In this document: positions 54,394 to 63,444 of the stretch, piece by piece
Layout of the letters: the number at the start of each line of letters is the position of its first letter
Position numbering within the stretch: the first letter of the stretch is position 1
Source: an uncultured Kordia sp.
GTDB lineage: Bacteria > Bacteroidota > Bacteroidia > Flavobacteriales > Flavobacteriaceae
Direction of reading: 5' to 3'
Length of the DNA stretch: 64,000 bases
Assembly (NCBI RefSeq): GCF_947489565.1
Contig: NZ_CANLEA010000002.1
Location: forward strand, 1 to 64,000
Notes under the pieces: generated by a model
Database searches by the model: none
What the model saw: the letters and a program-made list of their open reading frames with translations, nothing else
Told to the model about the DNA's origin: nothing
Program-made: the position numbers and the translations under genes

Positions 54394-56412
54394 TTATGAA
54401 TTCATCTTTACCAATTCTTCATACGCTTTTTGCTGTGAATGAATAGCTTTTGCATTTTTCGAAACATATTTATTTTTCTGCTTGGCATCAATGATTCTAG
54501 CTTTTACTGTATCATCCAATTGCCATTGTACGAATGTTCGTAATTGTTGATGCATATCTGCATCTAAAATTGGCGCAATAACTTCTATACGATGATCTAA
54601 ATTACGCGTCATCCAATCGGCAGAACCGATATACATTTTTTCATTGCCACCATTGGCAAAAATATACACACGAGCGTGTTCTAAAAATTGTCCCAACACA
54701 CTTTTGATGCTAATGTTTTCACTTTGTCCTTTTATGCCTGGCACCAAACAGCAAATTCCACGCACTACCATGTCTATTTTTACGCCTGCATTGCTCGCTT
54801 CATACAAGGCTTCAATCATACGTTTGTCTTGGAGACTGTTGAGTTTTAAAATGATATACGCTTCTTTTCCTGCACGCGCATTTTTAATTTCCTGATCAAT
54901 TAGTTCTAAAAATGTACTTCGTGTCGTAAACGGAGAAATTAATAGTTTTTTACTTTTCGGAATGATGATTTCGCGTTCCAACACTTGAAAGACTTGCATC
55001 AATTCTGAAGTGATCTTTTCACGCTTGGTCATCAAACAGAAATCTGTATATAATGTAGCTGTTTTTTCATTGAAATTTCCTGTACCAACATAGCCGTAAT
55101 ATGCAGGAACTTCATCTTCTATTCGTTCGATGCACAAGATTTTCGAATGTACTTTGATGCCCGGATAACTGTACAAAACTTTGGCGCCTTTGTCTTCCAG
55201 AATTTTTCCCCATTTGATATTGTTTTGCTCATCAAAACGTGCCTTGGCTTCCATAAAAACAGTGACTTCTTTGCCATTTTGCGTCGCATCAATCAATGCA
55301 TTGGTTAAGCGCGATTCTTTGGCAACTCGGTACAAGGTAATTTTGATTTTTGTCACGGTTGCATCTGCGGCAGCTTCTTCCAACAATTCCGACACATGAT
55401 CAAAGGATTCGTACGGAAAGTATAATAATCGATCTTTTTCAGTAATTGCTGTAAACATGCTATCATAACTGCTCAATTGCTTATTTCTTATTGGCGGCAA
55501 ATCCGGCAGCGATAGTTCTTTATTGGTAGGATTTGGAAAGCCAAAAAAGTCTTTGAAATTATGGTACTTTCCACCCAAAACAACATCCGTATCATTGACA
55601 TTCAATTCATCTTTCAGTTCGTCTAATAAGTCTTCAGATGCCTGTTGGTCAATCAACATCCGCGTTACTTGTCCTGTGTTTCTATTGCCTAAAGAGTTTT
55701 TAATTTTATCTAATAAATTGCCCGAATATTCGTTGTCAATATACAATTCGGCATCTCGGGAAACTTTAATGGAATGAAATGTATTTTCTGGATACACTTT
55801 CGTGAGATGGTACTTTAAGATATCATCTACAAAAGTGATATAATGTGTGTCATTTTCTGCTGGAAGCACTACAAATCGACCTGAATCTACTGGAATTTTA
55901 AACACCACCAATTGCTCATCATGAACAGTTGCTACATATAATTTTTCATTCTCAATAAAAAGTGCTGATTCTTGTAAATTATTGGCATCAAGTGTCAGTT
56001 TTGCTTCTAAATTTTCTTTGTAATATACATTCGCGAATTGCTGCTGTGTTTCTGAAAACTGTGTATAATCAATCAGCTCGATTCCTTCTTGTTTCAATTC
56101 GGGAATAATCTGCTCTCTAAAGATTTTACCAAATTCTTCTTGTTGCAAATTGACTTCTTTTTTGATCTTTTTCAACAACTTATTTGGCTTTGTAATGAGC
56201 TTTTTACGCAAACCTTTGTCTAAGGTTTTAATTTGACGAATGGCAGATACGCGTACTTTAAAAAATTCATCCAAATTAGAAGAAAATATCGCCAAAAACT
56301 TAATGCGTTCGTACAACGGATTTCGTGTATCGGCAGCTTCTTGTAGTACACGATGATTAAAACGCAACCATGATACATCTCTGTTGTAATATTCGGTAGA
56401 AGTTAGTGACAT
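54394..56412 (-). CDS. ppk1: Polyphosphate kinase 1
   Basis: 672 residues making polyphosphate from ATP at the membrane. The N-terminal domain starts YYNRDVSWLRFNHRVLQEA. The two PLD-like catalytic domains carry the autophosphorylated His in KVHSKILCIER and the second region in LDHRIEVIAPI, with GYVGTGNFNEKTA and MYIGSADWMTRNLDHR. Length fits Ppk1 (about 690). It is divergent from hemN. Polyphosphate accumulation is linked to stress and low oxygen, which suits the neighbours. Confidence 0.96.
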   Translation of the reverse strand: MSLTSTEYYNRDVSWLRFNHRVLQEAADTRNPLYERIKFLAIFSSNLDEFFKVRVSAIRQIKTLDKGLRKKLITKPNKLLKKIKKEVNLQQEEFGKIFREQIIPELKQEGIELIDYTQFSETQQQFANVYYKENLEAKLTLDANNLQESALFIENEKLYVATVHDEQLVVFKIPVDSGRFVVLPAENDTHYITFVDDILKYHLTKVYPENTFHSIKVSRDAELYIDNEYSGNLLDKIKNSLGNRNTGQVTRMLIDQQASEDLLDELKDELNVNDTDVVLGGKYHNFKDFFGFPNPTNKELSLPDLPPIRNKQLSSYDSMFTAITEKDRLLYFPYESFDHVSELLEEAAADATVTKIKITLYRVAKESRLTNALIDATQNGKEVTVFMEAKARFDEQNNIKWGKILEDKGAKVLYSYPGIKVHSKILCIERIEDEVPAYYGYVGTGNFNEKTATLYTDFCLMTKREKITSELMQVFQVLEREIIIPKSKKLLISPFTTRSTFLELIDQEIKNARAGKEAYIILKLNSLQDKRMIEALYEASNAGVKIDMVVRGICCLVPGIKGQSENISIKSVLGQFLEHARVYIFANGGNEKMYIGSADWMTRNLDHRIEVIAPILDADMHQQLRTFVQWQLDDTVKARIIDAKQKNKYVSKNAKAIHSQQKAYEELVKMNS

Positions 56413-56555
56413 TTTAGGCTTTTTATTGGATCAAATTATTAACGAAAGTAGACATTATTTACTCATTAGACGTATTTTTCAAATAGGCTTAACAATATGG
56501 TAATAAAGATTTTAATTTAAATAAAATTGAATTTAATAACACAAAACCTCCAAAC

Positions 56556-56569
56556 ATGATATAAATCAT
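56556..56569. promoter_or_regulatory. FNR/CRP-type palindrome upstream of hemN
   Basis: ATGATATAAATCAT contains the FNR-family half-sites TGAT and ATCA separated by four bases. It lies about 50 bases before the hemN ATG, a position suited to activation. A similar site is at 61577-61590. Confidence 0.6.
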
Positions 56570-56618
56570 ATATTGCCTGCGACACGATGCCTAATTTTGA
56601 ACTATAACAAAATCAGGT

Positions 56619-57980
56619 ATGTGCAATTTAGTAAACAAGTATAACGTAGCAGGTCCGCGCTACACGAGTTATCCAACCGTTCCGTACTGGAATATGGAAA
56701 CGTTTTCTGTGAATAAATGGAAAACGGCTGTCCAAAAATCATTCAACGAAAGTAATGCTTCAGAAGGCATCAGTTTGTATGTTCATTTGCCATTTTGCGA
56801 GAGCTTGTGTACGTTTTGCGGTTGCAATAAACGCATTACCAAACGTCATGAGGTTGAAAAACCATATATCAAAGCATTGTTGAAAGAATGGGCGTTGTAT
56901 TGTGAGTTATTTGAATCGAAACCAACAATCAAGGAGATTCATTTAGGCGGCGGAACACCAACGTTTTTTTCACCGCAACATTTGCAAGAATTGATAAAAG
57001 GTTTGTTGTGTCATGCAAACATAGCAGATTCCTATGAGTTTAGTTTTGAAGGTCATCCCAATAATACTACTGAAGCACATTTGCAAACCTTGTACGATCT
57101 TGGATTTAGACGTGTATGTTTTGGTGTGCAAGATTATAACGAAACGGTTCAAAAAGCCATTCACAGAGTACAACCTTTTGAAAATGTAAAACGTGTTACC
57201 GAATTGGCGCGACAGATTGGTTATACATCCGTTGGACACGATATTATTTTTGGATTGCCGTTTCAAACGACCGAACACGTACAGGAAACCATTGCAAAAA
57301 CAAAACTATTAGCGCCCGATCGAATTGCATTTTATAGTTATGCGCATGTGCCTTGGATGAAAGGAAACGGACAACGCGGTTTTCGTGATGAAGATCTGCC
57401 AAAGGCTACTGAAAAAACAGCGCAGTACAACTTAGGAAAACAATTATTACAGGAAGCTGATTATACAGACATCGGCATGGATCATTTTGCATTGCCAACC
57501 GATTCGTTGTATACGTCTATGATTGAAAAGCGTTTGCATCGTAATTTTATGGGTTATACCGCACAAAAAACACAGCTCATGATTGGTTTAGGCGTGTCTT
57601 CTATTGGTGATAGTTGGTACGGATTTGCACAGAATGTGAAAAATATTGAAACCTATTATCACTTGGTGAATGAAGGTATGATTCCGCTTAGCAAGGGGCA
57701 TATTTTGAGTGCAGAAGATTTACTAATTCGCAAGCACATTTTAAACCTAATGTGCCACTTTAAAACGTCTTGGAATACGGAAACGACACAGATTCCTGAG
57801 TTGACAAATATTACTGAAAAATTAGCTGAATTTGAACGAGACGAACTCATTCAGATCAAAAATAATACACTTAGCATTACTAAAAAAGGGAAACCATTTG
57901 TCCGCAATATTTGCATGGCGTTTGATGTGTTATTGCAACGAAAAAAGCCAGATACACAGTTGTTTTCTATGACTATTTAA
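56619..57980 (+). CDS. hemN: Oxygen-independent coproporphyrinogen III oxidase
   Basis: A 453-residue radical-SAM enzyme of haem synthesis that decarboxylates coproporphyrinogen III without oxygen. The [4Fe-4S] Cys are C60, C64 and C67, with C69 after them (CESLCTFCGC), the CxxxCxxCxC pattern of true HemN rather than HemW. Other motifs are YTSYPTVPYW at the N-terminus and HLGGGTPTF. An FNR-type site upstream suggests induction at low oxygen. It precedes a Usp gene by 19 bases. Confidence 0.95.
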   Translation: MCNLVNKYNVAGPRYTSYPTVPYWNMETFSVNKWKTAVQKSFNESNASEGISLYVHLPFCESLCTFCGCNKRITKRHEVEKPYIKALLKEWALYCELFESKPTIKEIHLGGGTPTFFSPQHLQELIKGLLCHANIADSYEFSFEGHPNNTTEAHLQTLYDLGFRRVCFGVQDYNETVQKAIHRVQPFENVKRVTELARQIGYTSVGHDIIFGLPFQTTEHVQETIAKTKLLAPDRIAFYSYAHVPWMKGNGQRGFRDEDLPKATEKTAQYNLGKQLLQEADYTDIGMDHFALPTDSLYTSMIEKRLHRNFMGYTAQKTQLMIGLGVSSIGDSWYGFAQNVKNIETYYHLVNEGMIPLSKGHILSAEDLLIRKHILNLMCHFKTSWNTETTQIPELTNITEKLAEFERDELIQIKNNTLSITKKGKPFVRNICMAFDVLLQRKKPDTQLFSMTI

Positions 57981-57999
57981 CATTAAACTTCCATTTATT

Positions 58000-58836
58000 A
58001 TGATACAAAAAATTATTGTTCCGATAGATTTTTCAAAGCATTCTGAATACGCTTTAGAAGCTGCAGCTGCTTTGGCACAAAAACACAACGCTGAAATTTT
58101 AGCATTGCACATGTTAGAATTATCAAACGCACTGATTTCAGATGATGATAATTCTAAACAAGCAGAGGCTGTCTTTTTCTTGAAACTGGCTGCACAGAAG
58201 TTCAACGACTTTTTAGACAAACCCTATTTAAAAGATTTAAAAATTACACCTATTGTAAAGCATTTTAAGGTGTTTAAAGAAGTAAATGATGTAGCACAAG
58301 AACACAAAGCTGATTTGATTGTAATGGGTTCGCATGGAACGAGTGGTTTCAAAGAAATTTTTATTGGTTCTAATACTGAAAAAGTAGTGCGTCATGCAGA
58401 AATTCCAGTATTGGTGGTAAAACATCATCCTATTTTGATGGACTTTGGAAAGGTTGTTTTTGCTTGCGATTTTTCTCGAAAAGCTATCAAACCTTATATC
58501 AATGCTACACATTTGTTTAAAACGCTTGGTGCAACATTACACTTAGTGTATGTGAATTTACCAGGTACAGGTTTCCAGAGTTCTACGGAGATGGAAATTA
58601 AAGTGACTGACTTTTTAAAGACTGCCGATGGAAATTTAGACAACTTAGAGAATGTACATTATGTAAACGATTATTCAATAGAGCAAGGTATTTTAAATTT
58701 TGCAAGTACAAAAGGAGCAGATTTAATTGCGGTAGCCACGCATGGTCGTAAAGGGTTGGCACATTTCTTTGAAGGAAGTATTTCTGAAGATATTGCCAAT
58801 CATTCCGCATTGCCCGTAATGACTTTCAGAATTTAA
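58000..58836 (+). CDS. Tandem universal stress protein (UspA family)
   Basis: 278 residues with two Usp domains. The first (IVPIDFSKHSEYALEAAAAL, then VMGSHGTSGFKEIFIGSNTEKVVRHAEIPV) keeps the ATP-binding G-2x-G-9x-G-S/T pattern. The second has VVFACDFSRKAIKPY and VATHGRKGLAHFFEGSI. Such proteins are cytosolic and induced under growth arrest or anoxia. It lies just behind hemN and is probably co-transcribed. A hairpin terminator follows. Confidence 0.92.
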   Translation: MIQKIIVPIDFSKHSEYALEAAAALAQKHNAEILALHMLELSNALISDDDNSKQAEAVFFLKLAAQKFNDFLDKPYLKDLKITPIVKHFKVFKEVNDVAQEHKADLIVMGSHGTSGFKEIFIGSNTEKVVRHAEIPVLVVKHHPILMDFGKVVFACDFSRKAIKPYINATHLFKTLGATLHLVYVNLPGTGFQSSTEMEIKVTDFLKTADGNLDNLENVHYVNDYSIEQGILNFASTKGADLIAVATHGRKGLAHFFEGSISEDIANHSALPVMTFRI

Positions 58837-58872
58837 TATTAGTAGTTGTTAGTTAACTATGGGTACATAGTG

Positions 58873-58905
58873 AAAAGCAGGAAATTTTGGGGATTTCCTG
58901 CTTTT
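58873..58905 (+). terminator. Hairpin terminator after the Usp gene
   Basis: AAAAGCAGGAAAT (58873-58885) pairs with ATTTCCTGCTTTT (58893-58905), followed by more T. Confidence 0.9.
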
Positions 58906-58970
58906 TTTGGTTTGAATATTAGCTCATAAATTCTATATTGGATGAAACTTTTGAATGAGTATTATTACTA

Positions 58971-60005
58971 ATGGAAATACAAAAAATAAATCAAGTAGAA
59001 AGAATTAAGATCAAGTTACGACTTGCTAAAATGAATGATACTTTTTTAGAAGTGTTTGGAGCATCTTCTCATAATTATGTTCTAAATAAACCTTTAAGTC
59101 AGGATAGAGTAAAGGAATTTGAAAATGAATACAATATTTTATTTCCTAATGAATACAAGGTTTTTTTAACAGAAATTGGAAACGGAGGATTAAAAGAAGA
59201 TAGTTCAGCTGCTGGACCTTTTTACGGAATATTTCCATTGGAAAATCTAAGTCAAATGATAGAAGTTCCAAAACATTATCTTCAAAGTATACCTTTTTTA
59301 AGTACTGAAACTACTTTTGAAGAATGGGATAAAATGTACGCTACTTTTAGAGATACTTTCTCTGATGAAGAATATGAAAATGGTGTCGGAAAAATGTATG
59401 CCGGAGTGCTTAATATTGGAGCTCGTGGATGCTCTGGTTATATAGGCATTATGCTACATGGGAAAGATAAAGGACGTATTATACACACATACGATGAAAT
59501 GGAATATCCTCCAGGTTTTGTCGATGAAATCAATTTTTTAGATTGGTACGAAAGCTGGCTTGATGCAATTATTTCTGGAGAAAAAATAATGGAATCTAGT
59601 TTGTATACAATAGAGTCTGAAGAAAGCTGTATTAAAGGATTTCTTGATAGAAAAGAACACTATTGGAAATTAGTTTCTTTAGCATATATAAGAAGCTTTA
59701 AAAAACTTTCAGATGCTTCTATTAGTGTATTATGGAACAGATATAAAGTTGAAAAAGATGAAGTTATAAAGCTTTATATTCTTAATCTATTAACAAAGTA
59801 CGATTATACTAATATTAAAAAAGAATTGATACTTCTAAGTAAAAAACCCATAGATTTTCTAAGAAACTTACATTTGTATGCTAAAGAAAAAACAAGTGAT
59901 TGGATTGCTGAAATTAAACAAATAGAAACAACACATTCAAACAATATTTATATTACAGAATACATCACTTTTATTACCAAATTAGATTTAAAAAATCATT
60001 CCTAA
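58971..60005 (+). CDS. SMI1/KNR4-family protein, 344 aa
   Basis: The N-terminal domain (about 38-210) fits the SMI1/KNR4 fold: VKEFENEYNILFPNEYKVFL, EIGNGGLKEDSSAAGPFYGI, and INFLDWYESWLDAIISGEK. The C-terminal part is helical and repeat-like. This is a second SUKH-type protein in the window, unrelated in detail to the one at 27904. It could be an orphan immunity protein or a cell-surface/cell-wall-linked regulator. It sits between two Usp genes with no obvious toxin. Confidence 0.78.
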   Translation: MEIQKINQVERIKIKLRLAKMNDTFLEVFGASSHNYVLNKPLSQDRVKEFENEYNILFPNEYKVFLTEIGNGGLKEDSSAAGPFYGIFPLENLSQMIEVPKHYLQSIPFLSTETTFEEWDKMYATFRDTFSDEEYENGVGKMYAGVLNIGARGCSGYIGIMLHGKDKGRIIHTYDEMEYPPGFVDEINFLDWYESWLDAIISGEKIMESSLYTIESEESCIKGFLDRKEHYWKLVSLAYIRSFKKLSDASISVLWNRYKVEKDEVIKLYILNLLTKYDYTNIKKELILLSKKPIDFLRNLHLYAKEKTSDWIAEIKQIETTHSNNIYITEYITFITKLDLKNHS

Positions 60006-60007
60006 AT

Positions 60008-60835
60008 CTACGAAGGATGCACCACCAACAAAGGTCTCTTTAACGTTTTACTAATGGCTGTGGTAGAAGAGTGTTTAAACAAACGCTCAAAGACAGATTC
60101 TTTTTGCACTATTAATCCAATCGTGTCTATGTCGTGTAGTTGTACATAACACGATTTTGCATGTTCTAAGGGAACATTTTCAATGACATGATATGTGTAG
60201 TTGAGTTCTTTACATGCTTTCACTAAGAACGATTCGTCATAGCGATTGTCTGTAAATCCTTTTTCATACACACGTAATACATGTACGTGCATGTTTTGAT
60301 CTTTGGCGACCGTTAAGATTTTAGCAAAAGCAGCACTTTGGATGTCATCTTTTGCATCTAAGGGTATTAACATGGTTTTCGGTTGCTGAAAAGTAACCTC
60401 TTCAGGAACTACCAAAGTGTTACAATTGATTCTTCTAATGATACTGAGTGTGTGACTTCCAAAGAGAATTTCGGCAGCATTAGAAACTCCGTTGAAACCA
60501 GCGACTAAGAGATCAATATTTTTTTCTTCAATGATTTTGTGAGTTGCTTCAATAAAGCTATTGTATTCTAAAATGGTTTCAAATGTATGCTGTTCAAAAG
60601 CAGTTTGCTCTAATTCCGTTTTTAGTTTTTCCAAACGTTCTTTTTCTGCTTTCAATACACTTTCATATACATTAGCAGTAGCGGAAGACATCAAATCATC
60701 TAGTGTAAAACTTCCTGATTTGTGCACATGCATCACATAAAAACGACAGGTTTTGTCCTTTAAAAACTGAATCGCATAGTGTATCGCATTGCGTGAACAT
60801 GTTGAGAAATCGGTAAGTATTACTATATTTTTCAT
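60008..60835 (-). CDS. Universal stress protein (UspA family), tandem type
   Basis: 275 residues. The first Usp domain is clear: NIVILTDFSTCSRNAIHYAI, then VAGFNGVSNAAEILFGSHTLSIIRRINCNTLVV, keeping the ATP-binding Gly pattern with changes. The second half (PKTMLIPLDAKDDIQSAAFA, ESVFERLFKHSSTTAISKTLKRPLLVV) is a degenerate Usp domain without the Gly motif. It lies convergent to the SMI1/KNR4 gene and near a CBS gene, in the putative anaerobic-stress block. Confidence 0.9.
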   Translation of the reverse strand: MKNIVILTDFSTCSRNAIHYAIQFLKDKTCRFYVMHVHKSGSFTLDDLMSSATANVYESVLKAEKERLEKLKTELEQTAFEQHTFETILEYNSFIEATHKIIEEKNIDLLVAGFNGVSNAAEILFGSHTLSIIRRINCNTLVVPEEVTFQQPKTMLIPLDAKDDIQSAAFAKILTVAKDQNMHVHVLRVYEKGFTDNRYDESFLVKACKELNYTYHVIENVPLEHAKSCYVQLHDIDTIGLIVQKESVFERLFKHSSTTAISKTLKRPLLVVHPS

Positions 60836-60909
60836 GTCAGTATATTTTAACGGAGTTCGATATAACTTTGATTTTTATAATTCTGATCTTCAAATTTTTA
60901 ACAAAAAAT

Positions 60910-60983
60910 GTCAAATCGAGCGCAGTCGAGATTCAATGAAGAACTATATAATTCTAAGACTTCTCGACTGCGCTCGAAGTGAC
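60910..60983. repeat. Inverted pair of REP-like units
   Basis: TCGAGCGCAGTCGAGA (60916-60931) and TCTCGACTGCGCTCGA (60962-60977) are exact reverse complements with a 30-base loop; pairing extends with TGTCA. It fits a REPIN-like doublet of the units seen at 5682 and 52563. Confidence 0.85.
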
Positions 60984-61015
60984 AATAGTGATTTTTTACA
61001 AGCTTCTATCAATTA

Positions 61016-61435
61016 TTAGAATTGGTCTAAAAGGTAATTGATCAAATCGGTCGTAGTTAAAATTCCAACAAGCTTTCCATCGTCAACTACCGGTAATGCA
61101 TGAAATTCTTTTGCTGCCAATATTTCTGCGGCTTCTTTTATGGTTGTTTTGGAGCTTACACTGACTAAGTTTTTCGCCATGACCTGCTCAATCGTAAACA
61201 TATTATACACCACCGTTTCTACGTTGTCTTCTTCTTCATACGCTCCGTCGGCAAAACTAATACGGAGTAAGTCTGTATAACTTAACATTCCAATAATAGC
61301 ATCGCCACTGACTACAGGAATATGACGAATATTATTTGCCTTGAACAAACGTTCTGCCGTGTCTAAATTGTCGGTATGATTTAGTGTAATAACATTGGCG
61401 GTCATGATCGTTGAAACTGGAGTTCTTTTTTTCAT
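61016..61435 (-). CDS. CBS-domain-pair protein
   Basis: 139 residues from the ATG at 61435 (MKKRTPVSTIMTANVI); an upstream start would add 21 unlikely residues. It contains two CBS domains, VSTIMTANVITLNHTDNLDT...RHIPVVSGDAIIGMLSYTDLL and MAKNLVSVSSKTTIKEAAEI...ALPVVDDGKLVGILTTTDLI, that form an adenine-nucleotide-binding Bateman module. It has no effector domain. The FNR-type palindrome at 61577 lies about 142 bases upstream of the start. Confidence 0.92.
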   Translation of the reverse strand: MKKRTPVSTIMTANVITLNHTDNLDTAERLFKANNIRHIPVVSGDAIIGMLSYTDLLRISFADGAYEEEDNVETVVYNMFTIEQVMAKNLVSVSSKTTIKEAAEILAAKEFHALPVVDDGKLVGILTTTDLINYLLDQF

Positions 61436-61576
61436 CTTTTTTATATTTTTAGTTAGATTTGATGAAATCCGACGCAAATTGTGATGGTAGGTAAACACAA
61501 TGTACGTTTGTGGATTTCATCGTATTTTAGGTTTTAAATTCTATACTAAAAGTACTTTAGAATCCAGTGAAAAACT

Positions 61577-61590
61577 ATGATATATATCAT
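61577..61590. promoter_or_regulatory. FNR/CRP-type palindrome near the CBS gene
   Basis: ATGATATATATCAT is a perfect palindrome with TGAT-N4-ATCA half-sites, like the one before hemN. It is placed upstream of the CBS gene on the minus strand. Confidence 0.55.
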
Positions 61591-61648
61591 GCTAGTGAAG
61601 TAATTTGGACATTGTTTACATGATGACACGTATCTCTTAAAAAGCAGA

Positions 61649-61673
61649 AAAGCCCTTAAAAGGGCTTTCTATA
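61649..61673 (-). terminator. Hairpin terminator of the 243-aa exported protein gene
   Basis: AAAGCCCTT (61649-61657) pairs with AAGGGCTTT (61660-61668). On the minus strand it is followed by a T-rich tail. Confidence 0.75.
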
Positions 61674-61699
61674 TAATTGATGTTATTTTACAAGGATTT

Positions 61700-62431
61700 T
61701 TATAATTTTTTACCAGCTTTTTTGGTAATCTTCTTTATCTTTTTATCCAAGTGTTTCATGAGTCTATCCATCGCACTCTCACACATTGGCAATATTTTTT
61801 TAGGACTCATGGCTGGAATTCCTCCTATCATTACGGCTGTCTTTTTTGATCTTGCCGATTCGTTAATCGCAAATACTTTTTTACCTTCTTTATTATACAA
61901 TGCCATTCGACAGAATGCTTTCATTTTGATAGAAGCCGTTCCTCCTATTCCAAAACCTTTTACCAAACTAAAGTGAATTTCAACAAACAATACGCCATCT
62001 GCTTGGTCTTTAAATATGTTTGCCATGCCTTCCTCATTCTTTTTTCCTAAAAAGCCTTCATAGATATATTTATATCCATCATACACCAAAAAATGTCTTA
62101 ATTCGTCTTCAGACTTATCCCATTTAGGTTCAAACGTTTTATATGCTTCATTGGTGACTACTGCTTCTTCTGGAAGTAAAGAAAAAGGTAATTTTTGCGA
62201 ATAGTCATCGAAAAACTTTTTGTGAAATTTTTCTAGCATTGGTGTTAAATTAAAATCACGATTGTCACTTAAATTTAGAACCGCCTCGATGAGTCCTTCG
62301 TTTCCAAGTCCTAATTCTTCGAAACCAATTATTTTATCGGTATAAAATGATACCACTGCAACTTTCTTATCTTGAGAAAAAGATAGTGATGCATAAAGAA
62401 TACATAATAATAGCGTAATGTTTTTTTTCAT
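61700..62431 (-). CDS. Exported hypothetical protein, 243 aa
   Basis: A signal peptide (MKKNITLLLCILYASLSFSQ) precedes a mature protein with a beta-rich middle and a very basic Lys-rich C-terminus (LDKKIKKITKKAGKKL). KVAVVSFYTDKIIGFEELG and DGVLFVEIHFSLVKGFGIGG are the most distinctive stretches. No family is named here with confidence. It could be periplasmic or outer-membrane associated. It is divergent from the lipoprotein gene at 62637. Confidence 0.75.
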   Translation of the reverse strand: MKKNITLLLCILYASLSFSQDKKVAVVSFYTDKIIGFEELGLGNEGLIEAVLNLSDNRDFNLTPMLEKFHKKFFDDYSQKLPFSLLPEEAVVTNEAYKTFEPKWDKSEDELRHFLVYDGYKYIYEGFLGKKNEEGMANIFKDQADGVLFVEIHFSLVKGFGIGGTASIKMKAFCRMALYNKEGKKVFAINESARSKKTAVMIGGIPAMSPKKILPMCESAMDRLMKHLDKKIKKITKKAGKKL

Positions 62432-62636
62432 GTTATTGTTTTTTGATTGTTGATAAAACTATGATAATCTAAACTCGCATCAAAACAGATCTGCAACTTA
62501 AATTCACATCTAATATATTTTTTCGAGAAGTAACAAAAATGATGCCTTAATTAATTTTCTTTGATTTTTCAATCAGATTGTTATAGCTTTAAAGACAACT
62601 CTTTCAATAGAATAGCACCCATTAAGTCCTAGAAAA

Positions 62637-63437
62637 ATGAAATTAAAAACCATACTCCTACTTGCCATATTCATATCCATGATTGGATGTAAACAACAAG
62701 AACAAAAAAAAGAAAACACCTCCAAATCCACTTTGGAAATACCTCAACCTGAAAAAACTTCTAGTCATTTAACCAATTGGAAAAACGCCATTAATAGTTA
62801 TAACCGTAATGCACTCAGAAATACTTATGAGACAAATGCTGTCAAAATTATTTCTGCCGATAATATTCTAACTAGTACTTCGGAAATTGCCAATTATTAT
62901 GGAATACAAAAGGACAAAATCACTTCTGTGGAATCGCTCTTTAGTGTAGAAGCAAATAAAAAAAGAGGTATAACCTATGAGATAGTTCGTTATACATTAG
63001 ACAATCAAACAGCACATATTCAAATTGTAATTTGGAAAACAAAAGATGAAAAAGTAATTCGTGAATTTGAATTTACCGAAACATATACTGCTGCTGAGGT
63101 TAATTCCTCGGAAATTGCAAAAAGGCGAAAATTATGGATGGAGCTTTGCAATGCGCACAATGCTGAAAATCTTGTAAAACAACTCTATAGTAAGAATACG
63201 ATGTATTTTAATCATAAACCTTTAATACAAGGAACAGAAGCACTAACTAAAGAATATAATTATATGAATAATGAAAACTATTCTTTACAACTTGATCCAC
63301 TAAAACTAGCAATTGTGAATGCTAATTTTGCCTTTGAAATTGGACAATGTAGCGGAGGTTATGGAGGAAAATATATTCTTGTTTGGAAAAAAGAAGCAGA
63401 CGGAAATTGGTATGTGTATATTGATTCAAATATTTAA
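62637..63437 (+). CDS. Lipoprotein with tandem NTF2-like domains
   Basis: 266 residues with a lipobox at Cys18 (ISMIGC). Two domains of NTF2/SnoaL pattern follow: HLTNWKNAINSYNRNALRNT...SEIANYYGI (about 45-150) and KLWMELCNAHNAENLVKQLY...WYVYIDSNI (about 160-265). The pairing of a start helix, conical sheet and a final WxxYxD strand is typical. It probably binds a small ligand in the periplasm. It converges with the membrane protein gene at 63445, seven bases away. Confidence 0.78.
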   Translation: MKLKTILLLAIFISMIGCKQQEQKKENTSKSTLEIPQPEKTSSHLTNWKNAINSYNRNALRNTYETNAVKIISADNILTSTSEIANYYGIQKDKITSVESLFSVEANKKRGITYEIVRYTLDNQTAHIQIVIWKTKDEKVIREFEFTETYTAAEVNSSEIAKRRKLWMELCNAHNAENLVKQLYSKNTMYFNHKPLIQGTEALTKEYNYMNNENYSLQLDPLKLAIVNANFAFEIGQCSGGYGGKYILVWKKEADGNWYVYIDSNI

Positions 63438-63444
63438 ATTCAGC

